DNA of 64,000 nucleotides, from the NCBI RefSeq assembly GCF_000526375.1, contig NZ_JAFY01000002.1, positions 62,001 to 126,000 on the forward strand, read 5' to 3'. Below the pieces are notes generated by a model, which had not been told where the DNA came from, ran no database searches, and was given only the letters and a program-made list of their open reading frames with translations. How positions within the stretch are numbered: position 1 is the stretch's first letter; each line of letters begins with the position of its first letter. Both the position numbers and the translations under genes were made by a program. Source of the stretch: Aminiphilus circumscriptus DSM 16581. Its GTDB lineage: Bacteria; Synergistota; Synergistia; Synergistales; Aminiphilaceae. Below, piece after piece: positions 53,872-63,128 of the stretch.

Positions 53872-54066
53872 GGTATCGAACGACCTCCTTCGTTTTCGTT
53901 GCCTGCTGTCGTCTGCGCGCTCCCGAAGGAAATCGCGCCTTTTCACACCGTGTCCTTTTCCCGGGCGGGAAGCATGCTTTCCGCAACAAACCGCACCGGC
54001 GTCTTCTTCAGAACCGCTCCGGCGGTTTCATGGCGACCATGATACCCCACGGAGCATGGGAATGCA

Positions 54067-54996
54067 TCAGCCCCCCGTCACCTCCGCCCGGGAGAAGAAA
54101 CGCCGGAGAAACGGCTCCGATTCGGCGAGCAGCACCCCCGAGAGAATCACCACACCACCGAGGACGACCTGGGCGTTGAGCACCTCCTGCCCCAGCAGAA
54201 TGGCGATGACGTAGCCGAAGGGACTCTCCAGGGAGAGCAGGATCGCCGCGTGGGTCTCCGGACTGTACCGCTGCGCCATGTTCTGCACCAGAAAAGGGAT
54301 GGCGGTGACGCAGAGCGCTACGTAGACCACGCCGCCCCAAATCTTCGGAGACAGCCCACCGAAGTGCGGCATCGGCTCGAAGAGCGCCGCCGCGAGCACC
54401 AGAAAGACCGCCGTCGCCGCCATTTGCACCCCCGTGAGCCCAACGGGATCCATGCGGCGACTCAGGTTTCCGACGATGAGCACGTGGAGGGCGATGCCCA
54501 GGGCAAGGAGCAGGGAGAGACCATCCCCCATCCCCCAGGCCATGGAGGGAGTAAAGGCCATGATGAGCAGTCCCGTCGTGGTGAGCAGCGCCGCCACCGT
54601 GGCCACCGCCCCGGGCCATCGCCGGTAGAAGAGCGCGTAGAGAAAGGGAACCATGGCCACGTTCGATCCGGCGATGAAGGACTGCTTTCCCGCAGTGGTA
54701 AGCTGCAGTCCGAAAATGTGGGCGAAGAAGACAAATCCCAGAAAGACGCCGAGCCCTCCGGCAAGAACCATCTGCTTTCGGTCCAGGGCGGCCATGCGCC
54801 GCCACAGCACGCAGGCGAGAAACAGGGCGCTCAGAGTGAAGCGCACCGCCAGAAGCCACATGGGGGAGATGGTCTTGAGGAGCCAGGAACTCACTCCGAA
54901 GCCGGATCCCCAGAACACGGCGATGACGAGCATGGCCATGTCCGCCAGGAGGATCGTCCGCACATCCCCGCTCCGCCGCTTGCGTTCCGCTTCCAT
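54067..54996 (-). CDS. DMT/EamA-family transporter
   Basis: 309 aa with ten predicted membrane segments in two EamA repeats; each repeat ends with the conserved Pro/Gly-rich helix (for example ESPFGYVIAILLGQEVLNAQ near 265). The FWGSGFGVSSWLLKTISP first-helix motif is typical. It probably exports amino acids or other metabolites; the substrate is unknown. ATG 54996 follows GGAAGG by six bases; the frame is open to 55059 without a site. Confidence 0.88.
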   Translation of the reverse strand: MEAERKRRSGDVRTILLADMAMLVIAVFWGSGFGVSSWLLKTISPMWLLAVRFTLSALFLACVLWRRMAALDRKQMVLAGGLGVFLGFVFFAHIFGLQLTTAGKQSFIAGSNVAMVPFLYALFYRRWPGAVATVAALLTTTGLLIMAFTPSMAWGMGDGLSLLLALGIALHVLIVGNLSRRMDPVGLTGVQMAATAVFLVLAAALFEPMPHFGGLSPKIWGGVVYVALCVTAIPFLVQNMAQRYSPETHAAILLSLESPFGYVIAILLGQEVLNAQVVLGGVVILSGVLLAESEPFLRRFFSRAEVTGG

Positions 54997-55204
54997 GAAA
55001 GACCTTCCTTTCCCCCGTTCCCGTGCGGCACCCACAATGAAGCTCCGTGTGCGACACACGCGAGCCCGCTTCGCGACCTCGCGCCCCCTCGGGAAGGGAC
55101 GTTCCGTTTCGTCCTACCGCTTACCGCAGTGCGCTCGCTTCCGGAGAGCGCCCCTGAAGAAACACCGTGAAACAGCACCCCGAAAAAGGCGACGCACTGG
55201 AACG

Positions 55205-56512
55205 CTAGGCGGATTTCCCACCGATTCCCAAAATGTCCGTACCGAGAAAGGGCGACGCCGCCAACTCGGACCGGGACATGTAGAGCGGATGGGCCAGACA
55301 GAGTTCCAGCACCTGTTCCCGCAGGCGCGCCTGTTCGTCCTCCCCCGGCTCCTCCGGAGCGAGCATGCGGGCCATGATGTCCCCCACGATCTCCACATCC
55401 GCCACGGAAAATCCGCGGCTCGCCACACCGGCCGTGCCGACGCGGATGCCGCTCGTCTCCGTGGGCTTTCGGGGATCGAAGGGAATCAGGTTCATGTTCA
55501 CCGTAATGCCCACCTTTTCCAGCCGCATCTCCGCCTCCCGGCCCGTGAGAGAGGTGTTCCGGAGATCCACGAGGAAAAGATGATTGTCCGTGCCGCCCGA
55601 CACGAGGGCGAAGCCCCGTTCCTGAAGGCGTTGCGCCAACGCCGCCGCACAGGCCGTCACCCTGCGGGCGTACTCGCGGAAGGCCTCGGTGGCGGCGAGT
55701 TTGAACGTGAGGGCCTTGCCCGCCATGATCTGGGGAATGGGGCCGCCCTGAATGCCCGGAAAGATGGCCTTGTCCACCGCGGCGGCGAACTCCTTCCGGC
55801 AGAGGATCACACCGCCCCGAGCGCCCCGGAGCGTCTTGGTTGTGGTGAAGGTCACGAAATCCGCGTGCGGCACGGGACTCGGATGGACCCCCGCCGCGAC
55901 GAGTCCGGCGATGTGAGCCATGTCCACCAGGAAGTAGGCTCCCACCTCCCGGGCAACCGCGGCGAGGCGCGGAAAATCGAGCGTCCGCGGATAGGCGCTG
56001 GCGCCGGCGATGAGCAGACGGGGGCGCACTCTGCGGGCGATGTCCGCCACCTCATCGTAGTCGAGACACCCCGTCTCCCGGTTCACGCCGTATCCCTCGG
56101 TGACGAAGAACTTGCCGGAGATGTTCGCCTTGCTTCCGTGGGACAGGTGTCCTCCATGACGGAGATCCATGCCGAGGATGGTATCCCCGGGATTGAGGAC
56201 GGCCAGAAACACCGCGAGGTTCGCGTTCACCCCCGAATGGGGCTGCACGTTGGCGTGCTCCGCGCCGAAGAGGGCCTTGGCCCGCTCGATGGCGAGGCTC
56301 TCCACCACGTCCACGAAACGGCAGCCTCCGTGGTAGCGTTTTCCCGGATAGCCTTCGGCGTATTTGTTCGTCAGGACCGACCCCTGGGCTTCGAGGATCA
56401 CCTCGGGGACGAAATTCTCCGAGGCGATGAGCTCAATGGTGAGATTCTGTCTGGCCTTCTCTCCCTCGATGGCCGCGGCCAGCTCGGGATCCATGTAGTG
56501 CAGCAACTGCAT
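55205..56512 (-). CDS. glyA: Serine hydroxymethyltransferase
   Basis: 435 aa, the usual GlyA length. Motifs: LIASENFVP, EGYPGKRYHGG, QPHSGVNAN, DMAHIAGLVAAG and the PLP lysine K226 in TTTKTLRG. It interconverts serine and glycine with tetrahydrofolate, a central step in a serine/glycine-fermenting lifestyle. ATG 56512 follows GGTGGAG; the frame is open to 57142 but that is a shadow of the opposite strand. No glycine riboswitch was recognised in the 5' region. Confidence 0.96.
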   Translation of the reverse strand: MQLLHYMDPELAAAIEGEKARQNLTIELIASENFVPEVILEAQGSVLTNKYAEGYPGKRYHGGCRFVDVVESLAIERAKALFGAEHANVQPHSGVNANLAVFLAVLNPGDTILGMDLRHGGHLSHGSKANISGKFFVTEGYGVNRETGCLDYDEVADIARRVRPRLLIAGASAYPRTLDFPRLAAVAREVGAYFLVDMAHIAGLVAAGVHPSPVPHADFVTFTTTKTLRGARGGVILCRKEFAAAVDKAIFPGIQGGPIPQIMAGKALTFKLAATEAFREYARRVTACAAALAQRLQERGFALVSGGTDNHLFLVDLRNTSLTGREAEMRLEKVGITVNMNLIPFDPRKPTETSGIRVGTAGVASRGFSVADVEIVGDIMARMLAPEEPGEDEQARLREQVLELCLAHPLYMSRSELAASPFLGTDILGIGGKSA

Positions 56513-56885
56513 CGTTCTCCACCTGCCCTCTTTCAGGAAATCTGCGTCTGGATTTCTCTCGACCGGCGCGCATGTCATCTTACCATTTCCCGTATCTTCG
56601 ATATACTTTGAGAACACACCGGCCGGAAAAAATCGTGTTTTTCCGAGGGCTCCCGGGAATGCCGCGTCCGAAAGGAAAGACTGCTTCCCTTGCGAAGCCA
56701 CCCGACACAACCGGAGACGCGCCGCGAAGGACTCCCGGAACGATCGTTTCGCGAACGGAGCGCACACACCTGGGGCAAACGGAGCAAGGCACCCCCGGCG
56801 GCAAACTCCCGGGAAGCCGCCGCGCCCCGTTGGGTCTGACACGGCCGACCTACAAAAATCACCGAAGAGAGGGCGAAAAACAACC
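56513..56885. other. Divergent intergenic region, glyA / carbamoylase-like gene
   Basis: 373 bp without a supported gene. Promoters for both flanking genes are expected here but no clear hexamer pair with 16-18 bp spacing was found. Short frames on both strands lack ribosome binding sites. Confidence 0.6.
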
Positions 56886-58133
56886 ATGAAGAGGACCGCG
56901 AGAGGACAGGACCTTGTCGTGAACGGCCCCCGGCTCCTGCAAAGCCTGGAGCGGCTGGGGCGCATCGGATGGAACGGCGAAGAGGCGGGCATTACGCGCC
57001 TGGCCTTCTCCGACGAGGACAGACAGGCCAGACGGTTCTTTCTGGACGAACTCGCCGCGTCGGGATACGCCTGCCGCATCGACGCCGCGGGGAACATCTT
57101 CGGCGTCCGCCCGGGCGGGGCGGGCGAGGACGCTCCGGTCACGATGGGCTCTCACCTGGACACGGTGCGTCAGGCGGGCGCCTACGACGGCGCCTACGGC
57201 GTGCTGGCCGGACTGGAGGTGCTCCGCACCCTCGACGATCTGGGCATCGCCACGAGACATCCCCTGGCGGTGGCGAACTTCGTCAACGAAGAGGGCGCCC
57301 GTTTTCAGCCGGACATGATGGGAAGCATGATTCTTTCGGGGGCACTCTCTCTGGAAGAGGCCCGGACAAAGCGAGACGACGCGGGCATCTCCGTGGGAGA
57401 GGAGCTGGACCGCGGCAACTACGCCGGGGCGGATCGGGTTTTTCCTGGAAAGTACCTGGAACTCCACGTGGAACAGGGCCCCATCCTCGAAGCGGAGGCT
57501 CTCCAAATCGGCGTGGTGGAGGGCGTGCAGGGCATCGCCTGGTGGCAGGGGTTCTTTCTGGGACAGGCCGCCCATGCGGGGTGCACGCCCCTTGCGCTCC
57601 GCAAGGACGCCCTGCTCGGGGCGGCGGATCTCGCCCTGGCGGTCCGGGCTCTCGCGGAAGAACTCGGGGACGGCTCGGTGGCCACCATGGGGCGCTGCGC
57701 TCCCGAGCCGGACGTGATCAACGTCGTGCCCGGGGGCGCCCGCTTCACGCTTGATTTCCGCAGCTACGACCCCGAGCGGTTCGAACGAGGCAAGATCCTC
57801 GTGGAGGAACTGGTGCGGAGCGTGGCCTTCCGGAACGGACTCGAATACCGCCTCGAACAGGTGGCGAACGCCCTTCCCGTGCGCTTCGATCCGACCCTCG
57901 TCGCCCTGGTGGAGCAGAGCGCCCGGGAACGGAGGTACACCTACCGCCGCATGCGGAGCGGCGCCGGACACGACGCCCAGCTTCTGGCTCCGGTCTGCCC
58001 CGCGGCGATGCTCTTCATTCCCTCCGTCGGCGGCGTGAGCCACACCCCGAAGGAGTACTCCACCCCGGAGGATCTCGTCCGGGGAGCGAACGTGCTCCTC
58101 TCCTGCGCCCTCGCCCTGGCGGAGCCGCTCTAG
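56886..58133 (+). CDS. Zn-dependent amidase, N-carbamoyl-L-amino acid hydrolase / allantoate amidohydrolase type
   Basis: 415 aa, M20/M28-like hydantoinase/carbamoylase group. Metal motifs: GSHLDTVRQAGAYDGAYGV, NEEGARF, HVEQGPILE, SGAGHDAQ and the late HTPKEY. These enzymes release ammonia and CO2 from N-carbamoyl amino acids, ureidoglycine or allantoate. ATG 56886 has only a weak GAGAGGG site. It is convergent with the amidohydrolase gene, and both may act on cyclic or N-substituted amino acids. The exact substrate is not decidable. Confidence 0.9.
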   Translation: MKRTARGQDLVVNGPRLLQSLERLGRIGWNGEEAGITRLAFSDEDRQARRFFLDELAASGYACRIDAAGNIFGVRPGGAGEDAPVTMGSHLDTVRQAGAYDGAYGVLAGLEVLRTLDDLGIATRHPLAVANFVNEEGARFQPDMMGSMILSGALSLEEARTKRDDAGISVGEELDRGNYAGADRVFPGKYLELHVEQGPILEAEALQIGVVEGVQGIAWWQGFFLGQAAHAGCTPLALRKDALLGAADLALAVRALAEELGDGSVATMGRCAPEPDVINVVPGGARFTLDFRSYDPERFERGKILVEELVRSVAFRNGLEYRLEQVANALPVRFDPTLVALVEQSARERRYTYRRMRSGAGHDAQLLAPVCPAAMLFIPSVGGVSHTPKEYSTPEDLVRGANVLLSCALALAEPL

Positions 58134-58161
58134 TCTTCCCGGAACAACTCGGAGTGCGAAA

Positions 58162-58193
58162 CCCGCGGCGGGAATTGTCCACACCGCCGCGGG
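58162..58193. terminator. Hairpin between convergent amidohydrolase genes
   Basis: 10-bp perfect stem CCCGCGGCGG / CCGCCGCGGG with a 12-base loop; no T-run. Confidence 0.45.
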
Positions 58194-58270
58194 AGAAACC
58201 GTCGGAGCATCATCATTCGTGCGCGCACGCGGTCCGCTTTCGCTCCATCGGACAGGGGCGCCGCCGGACG

Positions 58271-59446
58271 CTATCCCCGCCGCCAGACCGGCTCGCCGTC
58301 GATGACGGTGGTCACGACCCTGCTCCGCGCATCCAGCGGATCTCCGTCCCAGAGGGCCAGGTCCGCGTCCTTTCCCGGATCGAGCGAGCCGAGACGCTCC
58401 GCGAGATCGAGGTGTTCCGCCGCGGAGAGTGTCACCGCCCGGAGCGCCTCCTCCCGGGGAAGCCCCGCCCGGACGGCGAGGGCGGCGCAGACCGAGAGGT
58501 GCTCGATGGGCACCACGGGATGGTCCGTGATGATGCAGAAGTGTACCCCCGCACGATGGAGCGCGAACGGCGTGTCCCAGGTCTTGAACCGCAGCTCGAT
58601 CTTGGGTTTCCCCGTGAGGGTGGGGCCCACCGCCGCCCTGGCCCGCTGCTCCGCCAGGAAAGGCGCGATGAGGTGTCCCTCCGTGCAATGCTCCAGGGTG
58701 ATCCGGAGATCGAACTCCTTGGCGATGCGCAGGGCCGTGACGATGTCGTCCGCCCGATGGGCGTGCACGCAGAGGGGCAGCTCCCCGTCGAGCACGGGGA
58801 GAAGCGCCTCTCGGGCGAGATTCCGCTCGTCCGACTCGCCCTTGGCAGCGGCCTTCTCCAGTTTGAGCCGATAGTTCAGCGCCTCGACGAAGCTATTCCG
58901 CAGAAGCGCCGCGTTGCCCATGCGCGTGTTGGGGAGCTTTCCCTTGCTCTTGTAAATCCGGATGGGGTTCTCCCCCAGGGCGGCCTTCATGGACGAGGGA
59001 GCCCGGACCACCATGCGATCCGTCACATCCCGCCGCGTCTTGATCACCGCCCCCTGCCCGCCGAGCACGTTGCCGCTGCCGGGAAGGACCTGCACGCAGG
59101 TGACTCCCCCCGCGAGGGCGTCGTCGAACCCCGTGTCACCGGGGTAGATGGCGTCCAGAATGCGCAGGTGCGGCAGCACGGGGTCCGTCATGTCGTTGGC
59201 GTCCTCCATGTCCTCGGGAAAACCCTCGCAGTAGACCCCAAGGTGCGTGTGCGCGTCGATCAGCCCCGGCGTGATCCAGATGTCCGAGCCGCCCTCCGCC
59301 GGAACGTCCGGAAAACGCGCCGCCGCCTCTTCGGCGGGCAGAATCTCCCGCACCTTTCCATTCTCCACGAGCACCGCCGCGCTGTGCACGGACACGCCCC
59401 GCCCCGTCTCCACCGTACCGCCCAGAAACAACCGTCTCCGCACCAC
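58271..59446 (-). CDS. Amidohydrolase-superfamily protein (imidazolonepropionase-like)
   Basis: 391 aa. Metal ligands: HxH in IDAHTHLG, later His in CVHAHRADD and LEHCTEGH, and the aspartate in ITDHPV. The C-terminus ends with the usual small beta-sandwich (GKDADLALWDGDPLDARSRV). No carboxylated-lysine motif is obvious, so it should be a mononuclear enzyme. The start is GTG 59446 or TTG 59449, both served by AAGGAG; the frame is open to 59581 but is unlike protein. Related proteins hydrolyse cyclic amides or N-acyl dipeptides. Confidence 0.87.
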   Translation of the reverse strand: MVRRRLFLGGTVETGRGVSVHSAAVLVENGKVREILPAEEAAARFPDVPAEGGSDIWITPGLIDAHTHLGVYCEGFPEDMEDANDMTDPVLPHLRILDAIYPGDTGFDDALAGGVTCVQVLPGSGNVLGGQGAVIKTRRDVTDRMVVRAPSSMKAALGENPIRIYKSKGKLPNTRMGNAALLRNSFVEALNYRLKLEKAAAKGESDERNLAREALLPVLDGELPLCVHAHRADDIVTALRIAKEFDLRITLEHCTEGHLIAPFLAEQRARAAVGPTLTGKPKIELRFKTWDTPFALHRAGVHFCIITDHPVVPIEHLSVCAALAVRAGLPREEALRAVTLSAAEHLDLAERLGSLDPGKDADLALWDGDPLDARSRVVTTVIDGEPVWRRG

Positions 59447-59750
59447 CAAGATCCTCTCCTTCGTCGTCCATCGTTTCCGCGCCCGTTCTCTTCTTTCATT
59501 TCCCTTCGTCTCGTCTTTCCAGAGGGGAAACGCCAAAAAATCCAGCTTCTCGCGACGCTTTCCGGAGCACACCATTTTCACTGTATCTTCGCCGGAAGAA
59601 ATAATTGCTGATTAATATAACACAACTACATCAGAAAGCAACGCCCTCCGCATTCCTTATCAAGCGCTTTGAATGAAGCTGAACGCATGACAAAAGCTCG
59701 CTTCTTCTTCGGAAAGAGCAGAACAGAGAGGCGATATTCGAAAGTGGTAG

Positions 59751-59850
59751 GGAATCTCTGAATAAGGCTGCGTCAGCCCCGCAGGGCGCCTCGCAGAGCC
59801 TGATGCAACCCGAGTCAAGGGAAAGCGAAAGGCCTTTATTCAGAGCTTCC
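59751..59850 (+). mobile_element. MITE-like element, copy 4
   Basis: 100 bp, ends GGAATCTCTGAATAA and TTATTCAGAGCTTCC (one mismatch in 15 between the two ends). GTAG stands on both sides (59747-59750 and 59851-59854). The interior can fold through CTGCG/CGCAG-type pairs. It has no coding capacity. Confidence 0.9.
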
Positions 59851-60047
59851 GTAGTTTTCAGTGAGAAATGCCCCTGAAGAGGGGCGCCCCCCATCCTCCG
59901 GAATTCCCGTGCACATCCCGTTCATCGTCGGCAATGCCATCTTCATTCACGCCACACTGCATTGAATCGGGAGATGCATCCACCGCGACAAATTCCCCGA
60001 AAAAACGCGGCATCGCGAATCCTCACGGAACATGCGCGACTTTACAG

Positions 60048-60076
60048 TTGCGCGATATTTTCTCCTGGGTTATTGT
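60048..60076 (+). promoter_or_regulatory. Promoter of the MscS-family gene
   Basis: TTGCGC and TATTGT separated by 17 bp, ~35 bp before the ATG. Confidence 0.55.
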
Positions 60077-60110
60077 AAAGACAGCTCTTTTCCGCGAAGG
60101 AGGTCCGATC

Positions 60111-62552
60111 ATGAGTTACCCCCTCCCCATACGGAACCGGAATAGTTCGCATGGTCACTTCCATCGGAGACTTCTTTTTCCAGTTTTCCTCCTCTCCCTT
60201 CTTCTGGCTCTCTTTTCCGGCGGCGTACTCCGCGCCACGGCGGAAGACTTGTACGCGCCGCAGGGGGCATCTCCCACCGCGCTTCCGGCGCAGGCAACCA
60301 CCCCCTCGCCGCCGGTCTCCGGAGACCTCTTGCAGCAGCGCATCGAGGATCTGGAACGGCGCGTCGTCGCCGCGGAGAACGCCGTTTCCTCGGCGACCGC
60401 GGATGCTCTGGGCGTCTCCCTGGACGAACTCCGCCAGCGCGTGGCCATCCTCAGGGAAAACGCCGCCTATCTCCGCCGGACGAAAACCGCCCTGGAGGAC
60501 CGGGCGGTCCTCCAGAAGGAACTGGCCTCCCTCAGGGAAAAACTCGCCGCAGGAACGCTTGACGTTCCTCGACAGCCACCCTTCCCCCTTTCCTTCTACG
60601 ACGGCTACCTGGACCAGCTGGACGCGCTCGCCCAACGGCGGGATTCCGTCACCATGTCCATCAACATGTCCAGAACATCGCTGGATGCGCTGAACTCCCG
60701 CCTCAACGACATCGCCCGACAACGTCGAGCGCTGGCGGACCAGAGAGAGCGAGGAACATCGGACCCGGCGACACAGAAACGTTTCGAGTGGAACGCCGAA
60801 CGCCTTCAGCTTCTGGAGGAGTTGACACAAGCCAATCGGGAACTGATCATACAGACCCTCGAAAACCAGAAACTGGAACAGGAAATCGTTTCTCTCACGC
60901 GGGAGATCCTCACCCGAACGGCGAACTGGATCCGCGAGAACGTGCATTTCGACCAGGAGGATCTGGACAAGCAGATTCAGGCTCTGCAAACCCGCATGGA
61001 AAACCTCCGCACGCGCATCACCTCGCTGATGGAACAGCGGAATCGGGTCGAACGGGCAGCGATGCGCGCCCAGACCCAAGCCACGGAGGCCGTGATCGAC
61101 CAGGACAAAGCCGTCACCGCGGCGATGATGAAGGCCCTCGAAGCCTTTCGGGAGTACTACCAGCGCACGCTGGAATACACGGAGACCCAACTGAGCATTC
61201 TCTCGGACTTCGAGGCGATCTGGCGCATCCGCTACCAATACCTCGCCGAACGGGAGACGGACAACAAAGAGTCGAAGCCGGAGAACGTGCAGAAGAACAT
61301 CGAAATGCTCCGCGACGAAATCTCCACTCTCGAGAATGCCATCCGATTCTTCCAGGGGTACCAGGTAACGCTCCAGAGCCGCGTCACGACGCTCCAGCGC
61401 GAGGAGGACAGCGAATCGCTTCCCTTCTATTCTCTCGTGGCCCCTCAACTCCGGAGCGAATTGCGGGCTCTTCGGGACCTGATCGAGGCCAACGGAAGCC
61501 ACCTCGCCCTTCTGCTTCAGGCCGCCCAACGCTACCAACGTCTTTACGACGAGCTGGAAAAGATCCGCCGGGGGATGAACCTCACCGAACGGGTGAACAT
61601 TCTCTGGCAGGACCGGGTGATGAGCATCTGGAATATGGAACTCTGGGTCATCGACAACAGCGCCGTGACGGTGCGGAAAGTGATCCTCGCCTTTGCCATC
61701 TTCTTTCTCGGCCTCTGGGGAGCCAAGGCGGGAACGCGCTGGTTGAACAAAAAGCTCCGCCGCCGCTTCGAAATCGAGCGGGACGCCGCCGCGGCGATCC
61801 AGCGCATTATCTATTACGTGCTGGTGATCATCGTTTTTCTCTTCACCCTCAAGATGGTGAACATCCCCCTCACGGCCTTCACGATCATCTTCAGCGCCTT
61901 TTCAGTAGGTCTCGGTCTCGGCCTGAAGGACCTCTTCGCCAACATGGTGACGGGGTTTTTCCTGCTGCTGCACAAACCCTTCCGCACCCAGGACGTCATC
62001 GAGGTGAACGGCATCACCGCCACGGTGCAGGAAATCGGCGCTCGCTACACGATTCTCCGTACCTTTGACAACAAGGAAGTCATGATGCCCAACAACGTGT
62101 TCTTCACGAACCAGGTCACCAACTGGACCCTCTCGGACAAGATCACCCGGAACAAGCTCACCGTCGGCGTGGGGTACGATTCGCCCGCGGAGAAAGTGGA
62201 GGAGCTGCTCCTCGACGTCGTGAAGAACCATCTGAAGATCCAGAAAAAACCCGCGCCCTTCGTCGTTTTTCAGGATTTCGGCGACAGCGCGCTTCTTTTC
62301 GACCTCTACTTCTGGGTGGACATGAACATCGGCGTGGGGATGCGCGTCGCCAGCGACCTGCGCTTCCGCATTCTGGAGCGCTGCAGGGCGGAGGGCATCT
62401 CCATCGCCTTCCCTCAGCGGGACCTGCACCTGCACACACCCCGCCCCCTGGAACTCCGCTTCGAGAATCCGGAGCAAGCCCCCCGGCCTGGCCGGGACGG
62501 CGAAACACCGCCTTCCGCGGACAAAGCCCCTCCGCCGTCACAGGAGGTCTGA
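60111..62552 (+). CDS. Large MscS-family mechanosensitive channel with periplasmic coiled coil
   Basis: 813 aa, similar in plan to MscK/YbdG-type large channels. A signal-like helix at ~20-40 is followed by ~450 residues rich in Glu/Gln/Arg/Leu heptads (periplasmic coiled coil). Three membrane helices follow at ~518-540, 560-583 and 586-615; the last is the pore helix with GLGLGLKDLFANMVTGFFLLL. Then come the cytosolic beta domain (VQEIGARYTILRTFDNKEVMMPNN) and alpha/beta domain, and a Pro-rich tail. ATG 60111 follows AAGGAGG by nine bases. It should release solutes on hypo-osmotic shock. Confidence 0.92.
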   Translation: MSYPLPIRNRNSSHGHFHRRLLFPVFLLSLLLALFSGGVLRATAEDLYAPQGASPTALPAQATTPSPPVSGDLLQQRIEDLERRVVAAENAVSSATADALGVSLDELRQRVAILRENAAYLRRTKTALEDRAVLQKELASLREKLAAGTLDVPRQPPFPLSFYDGYLDQLDALAQRRDSVTMSINMSRTSLDALNSRLNDIARQRRALADQRERGTSDPATQKRFEWNAERLQLLEELTQANRELIIQTLENQKLEQEIVSLTREILTRTANWIRENVHFDQEDLDKQIQALQTRMENLRTRITSLMEQRNRVERAAMRAQTQATEAVIDQDKAVTAAMMKALEAFREYYQRTLEYTETQLSILSDFEAIWRIRYQYLAERETDNKESKPENVQKNIEMLRDEISTLENAIRFFQGYQVTLQSRVTTLQREEDSESLPFYSLVAPQLRSELRALRDLIEANGSHLALLLQAAQRYQRLYDELEKIRRGMNLTERVNILWQDRVMSIWNMELWVIDNSAVTVRKVILAFAIFFLGLWGAKAGTRWLNKKLRRRFEIERDAAAAIQRIIYYVLVIIVFLFTLKMVNIPLTAFTIIFSAFSVGLGLGLKDLFANMVTGFFLLLHKPFRTQDVIEVNGITATVQEIGARYTILRTFDNKEVMMPNNVFFTNQVTNWTLSDKITRNKLTVGVGYDSPAEKVEELLLDVVKNHLKIQKKPAPFVVFQDFGDSALLFDLYFWVDMNIGVGMRVASDLRFRILERCRAEGISIAFPQRDLHLHTPRPLELRFENPEQAPRPGRDGETPPSADKAPPPSQEV

Positions 62553-62554
62553 AC

Positions 62555-62610
62555 AGAAAGAGGATCGGCCCGGGAGGGAAGGTTTCATTCCCCGGGCCGA
62601 TCCTCTTTCT
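62555..62610. terminator. Bidirectional terminator between convergent genes
   Basis: 20-bp perfect stem AGAAAGAGGATCGGCCCGGG with its complement ending CTCTTTCT, 16-base loop, starting three bases past the MscS stop. Confidence 0.8.
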
Positions 62611-62669
62611 CCGGGCATGTTTCCCGACGCGCACCGGGCGATCCTCCGGCACAATTCGACGCACGTCCG

Positions 62670-63101
62670 CTATCCCTCCTCGGAGAGCGCCTCCTCAAGG
62701 GCGTCCTTCTCGTGTTCAAGAAGGCGCCGCTTGTCCTGAACCGCCTCGATGCACTGGAGCATAATCTCTCCCGAATGGGCGAGGAGGAACACCGCCAGGG
62801 CGAGATCCACATCGCCGGAAAAACGCTCCGCCAGCTCCTTCAGTGCCGCATCGTCCCCCCGAAAGCTCGGCGTGCACGTGTAGCGGTCCTGGTCGTCTCC
62901 AACGATGGAGAAGGAAACACCCTCGTAGGCGAAGGCGACGTCCCGCTCTCCCATCGCCACCACCCGGGCCATGGCGTTGAGGAACTTGGCGGCGTCCTTT
63001 CTGACCTGGGCGTTCGCGGCGTCGAGTTCATCCCCCCGCTGCTTCAGATCGAGGCAGGCATTCCGCAGGGCCAGCACATACTGAGAATAGGCATAGGCCA
63101 T
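62670..63101 (-). CDS. Unknown small soluble protein
   Basis: 143 aa, no family recognised. Likely helices at both ends (YVLALRNACLDLKQRGDELDA and EAVQDKRRLLEHEKDALEE) enclose a beta-like middle (VAFAYEGVSFSIVGDDQDRY). The start ATG 63101 follows AAGGAGG. It is 27 bp downstream of another unknown gene on the same strand, so the two are likely an operon. No signal peptide or membrane segment. Confidence 0.6.
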   Translation of the reverse strand: MAYAYSQYVLALRNACLDLKQRGDELDAANAQVRKDAAKFLNAMARVVAMGERDVAFAYEGVSFSIVGDDQDRYTCTPSFRGDDAALKELAERFSGDVDLALAVFLLAHSGEIMLQCIEAVQDKRRLLEHEKDALEEALSEEG

Positions 63102-63128
63102 GACACATCCCTCCTTCCACTCCTAGTC

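Larger units (their letters stand above)
59447..60110. other. Divergent intergenic region, amidohydrolase / MscS gene
   Basis: 664 bp without a supported gene. It holds an unusually AT-rich stretch (about 59590-59640) where the amidohydrolase promoter is expected, a MITE-like element, and the MscS promoter. Confidence 0.65.

Noticed and set aside
56513-56885. Glycine or tetrahydrofolate riboswitch upstream of glyA
   Set aside because: No paired stems with the conserved cores could be recognised by eye; a covariance-model search would be needed to exclude it fully.
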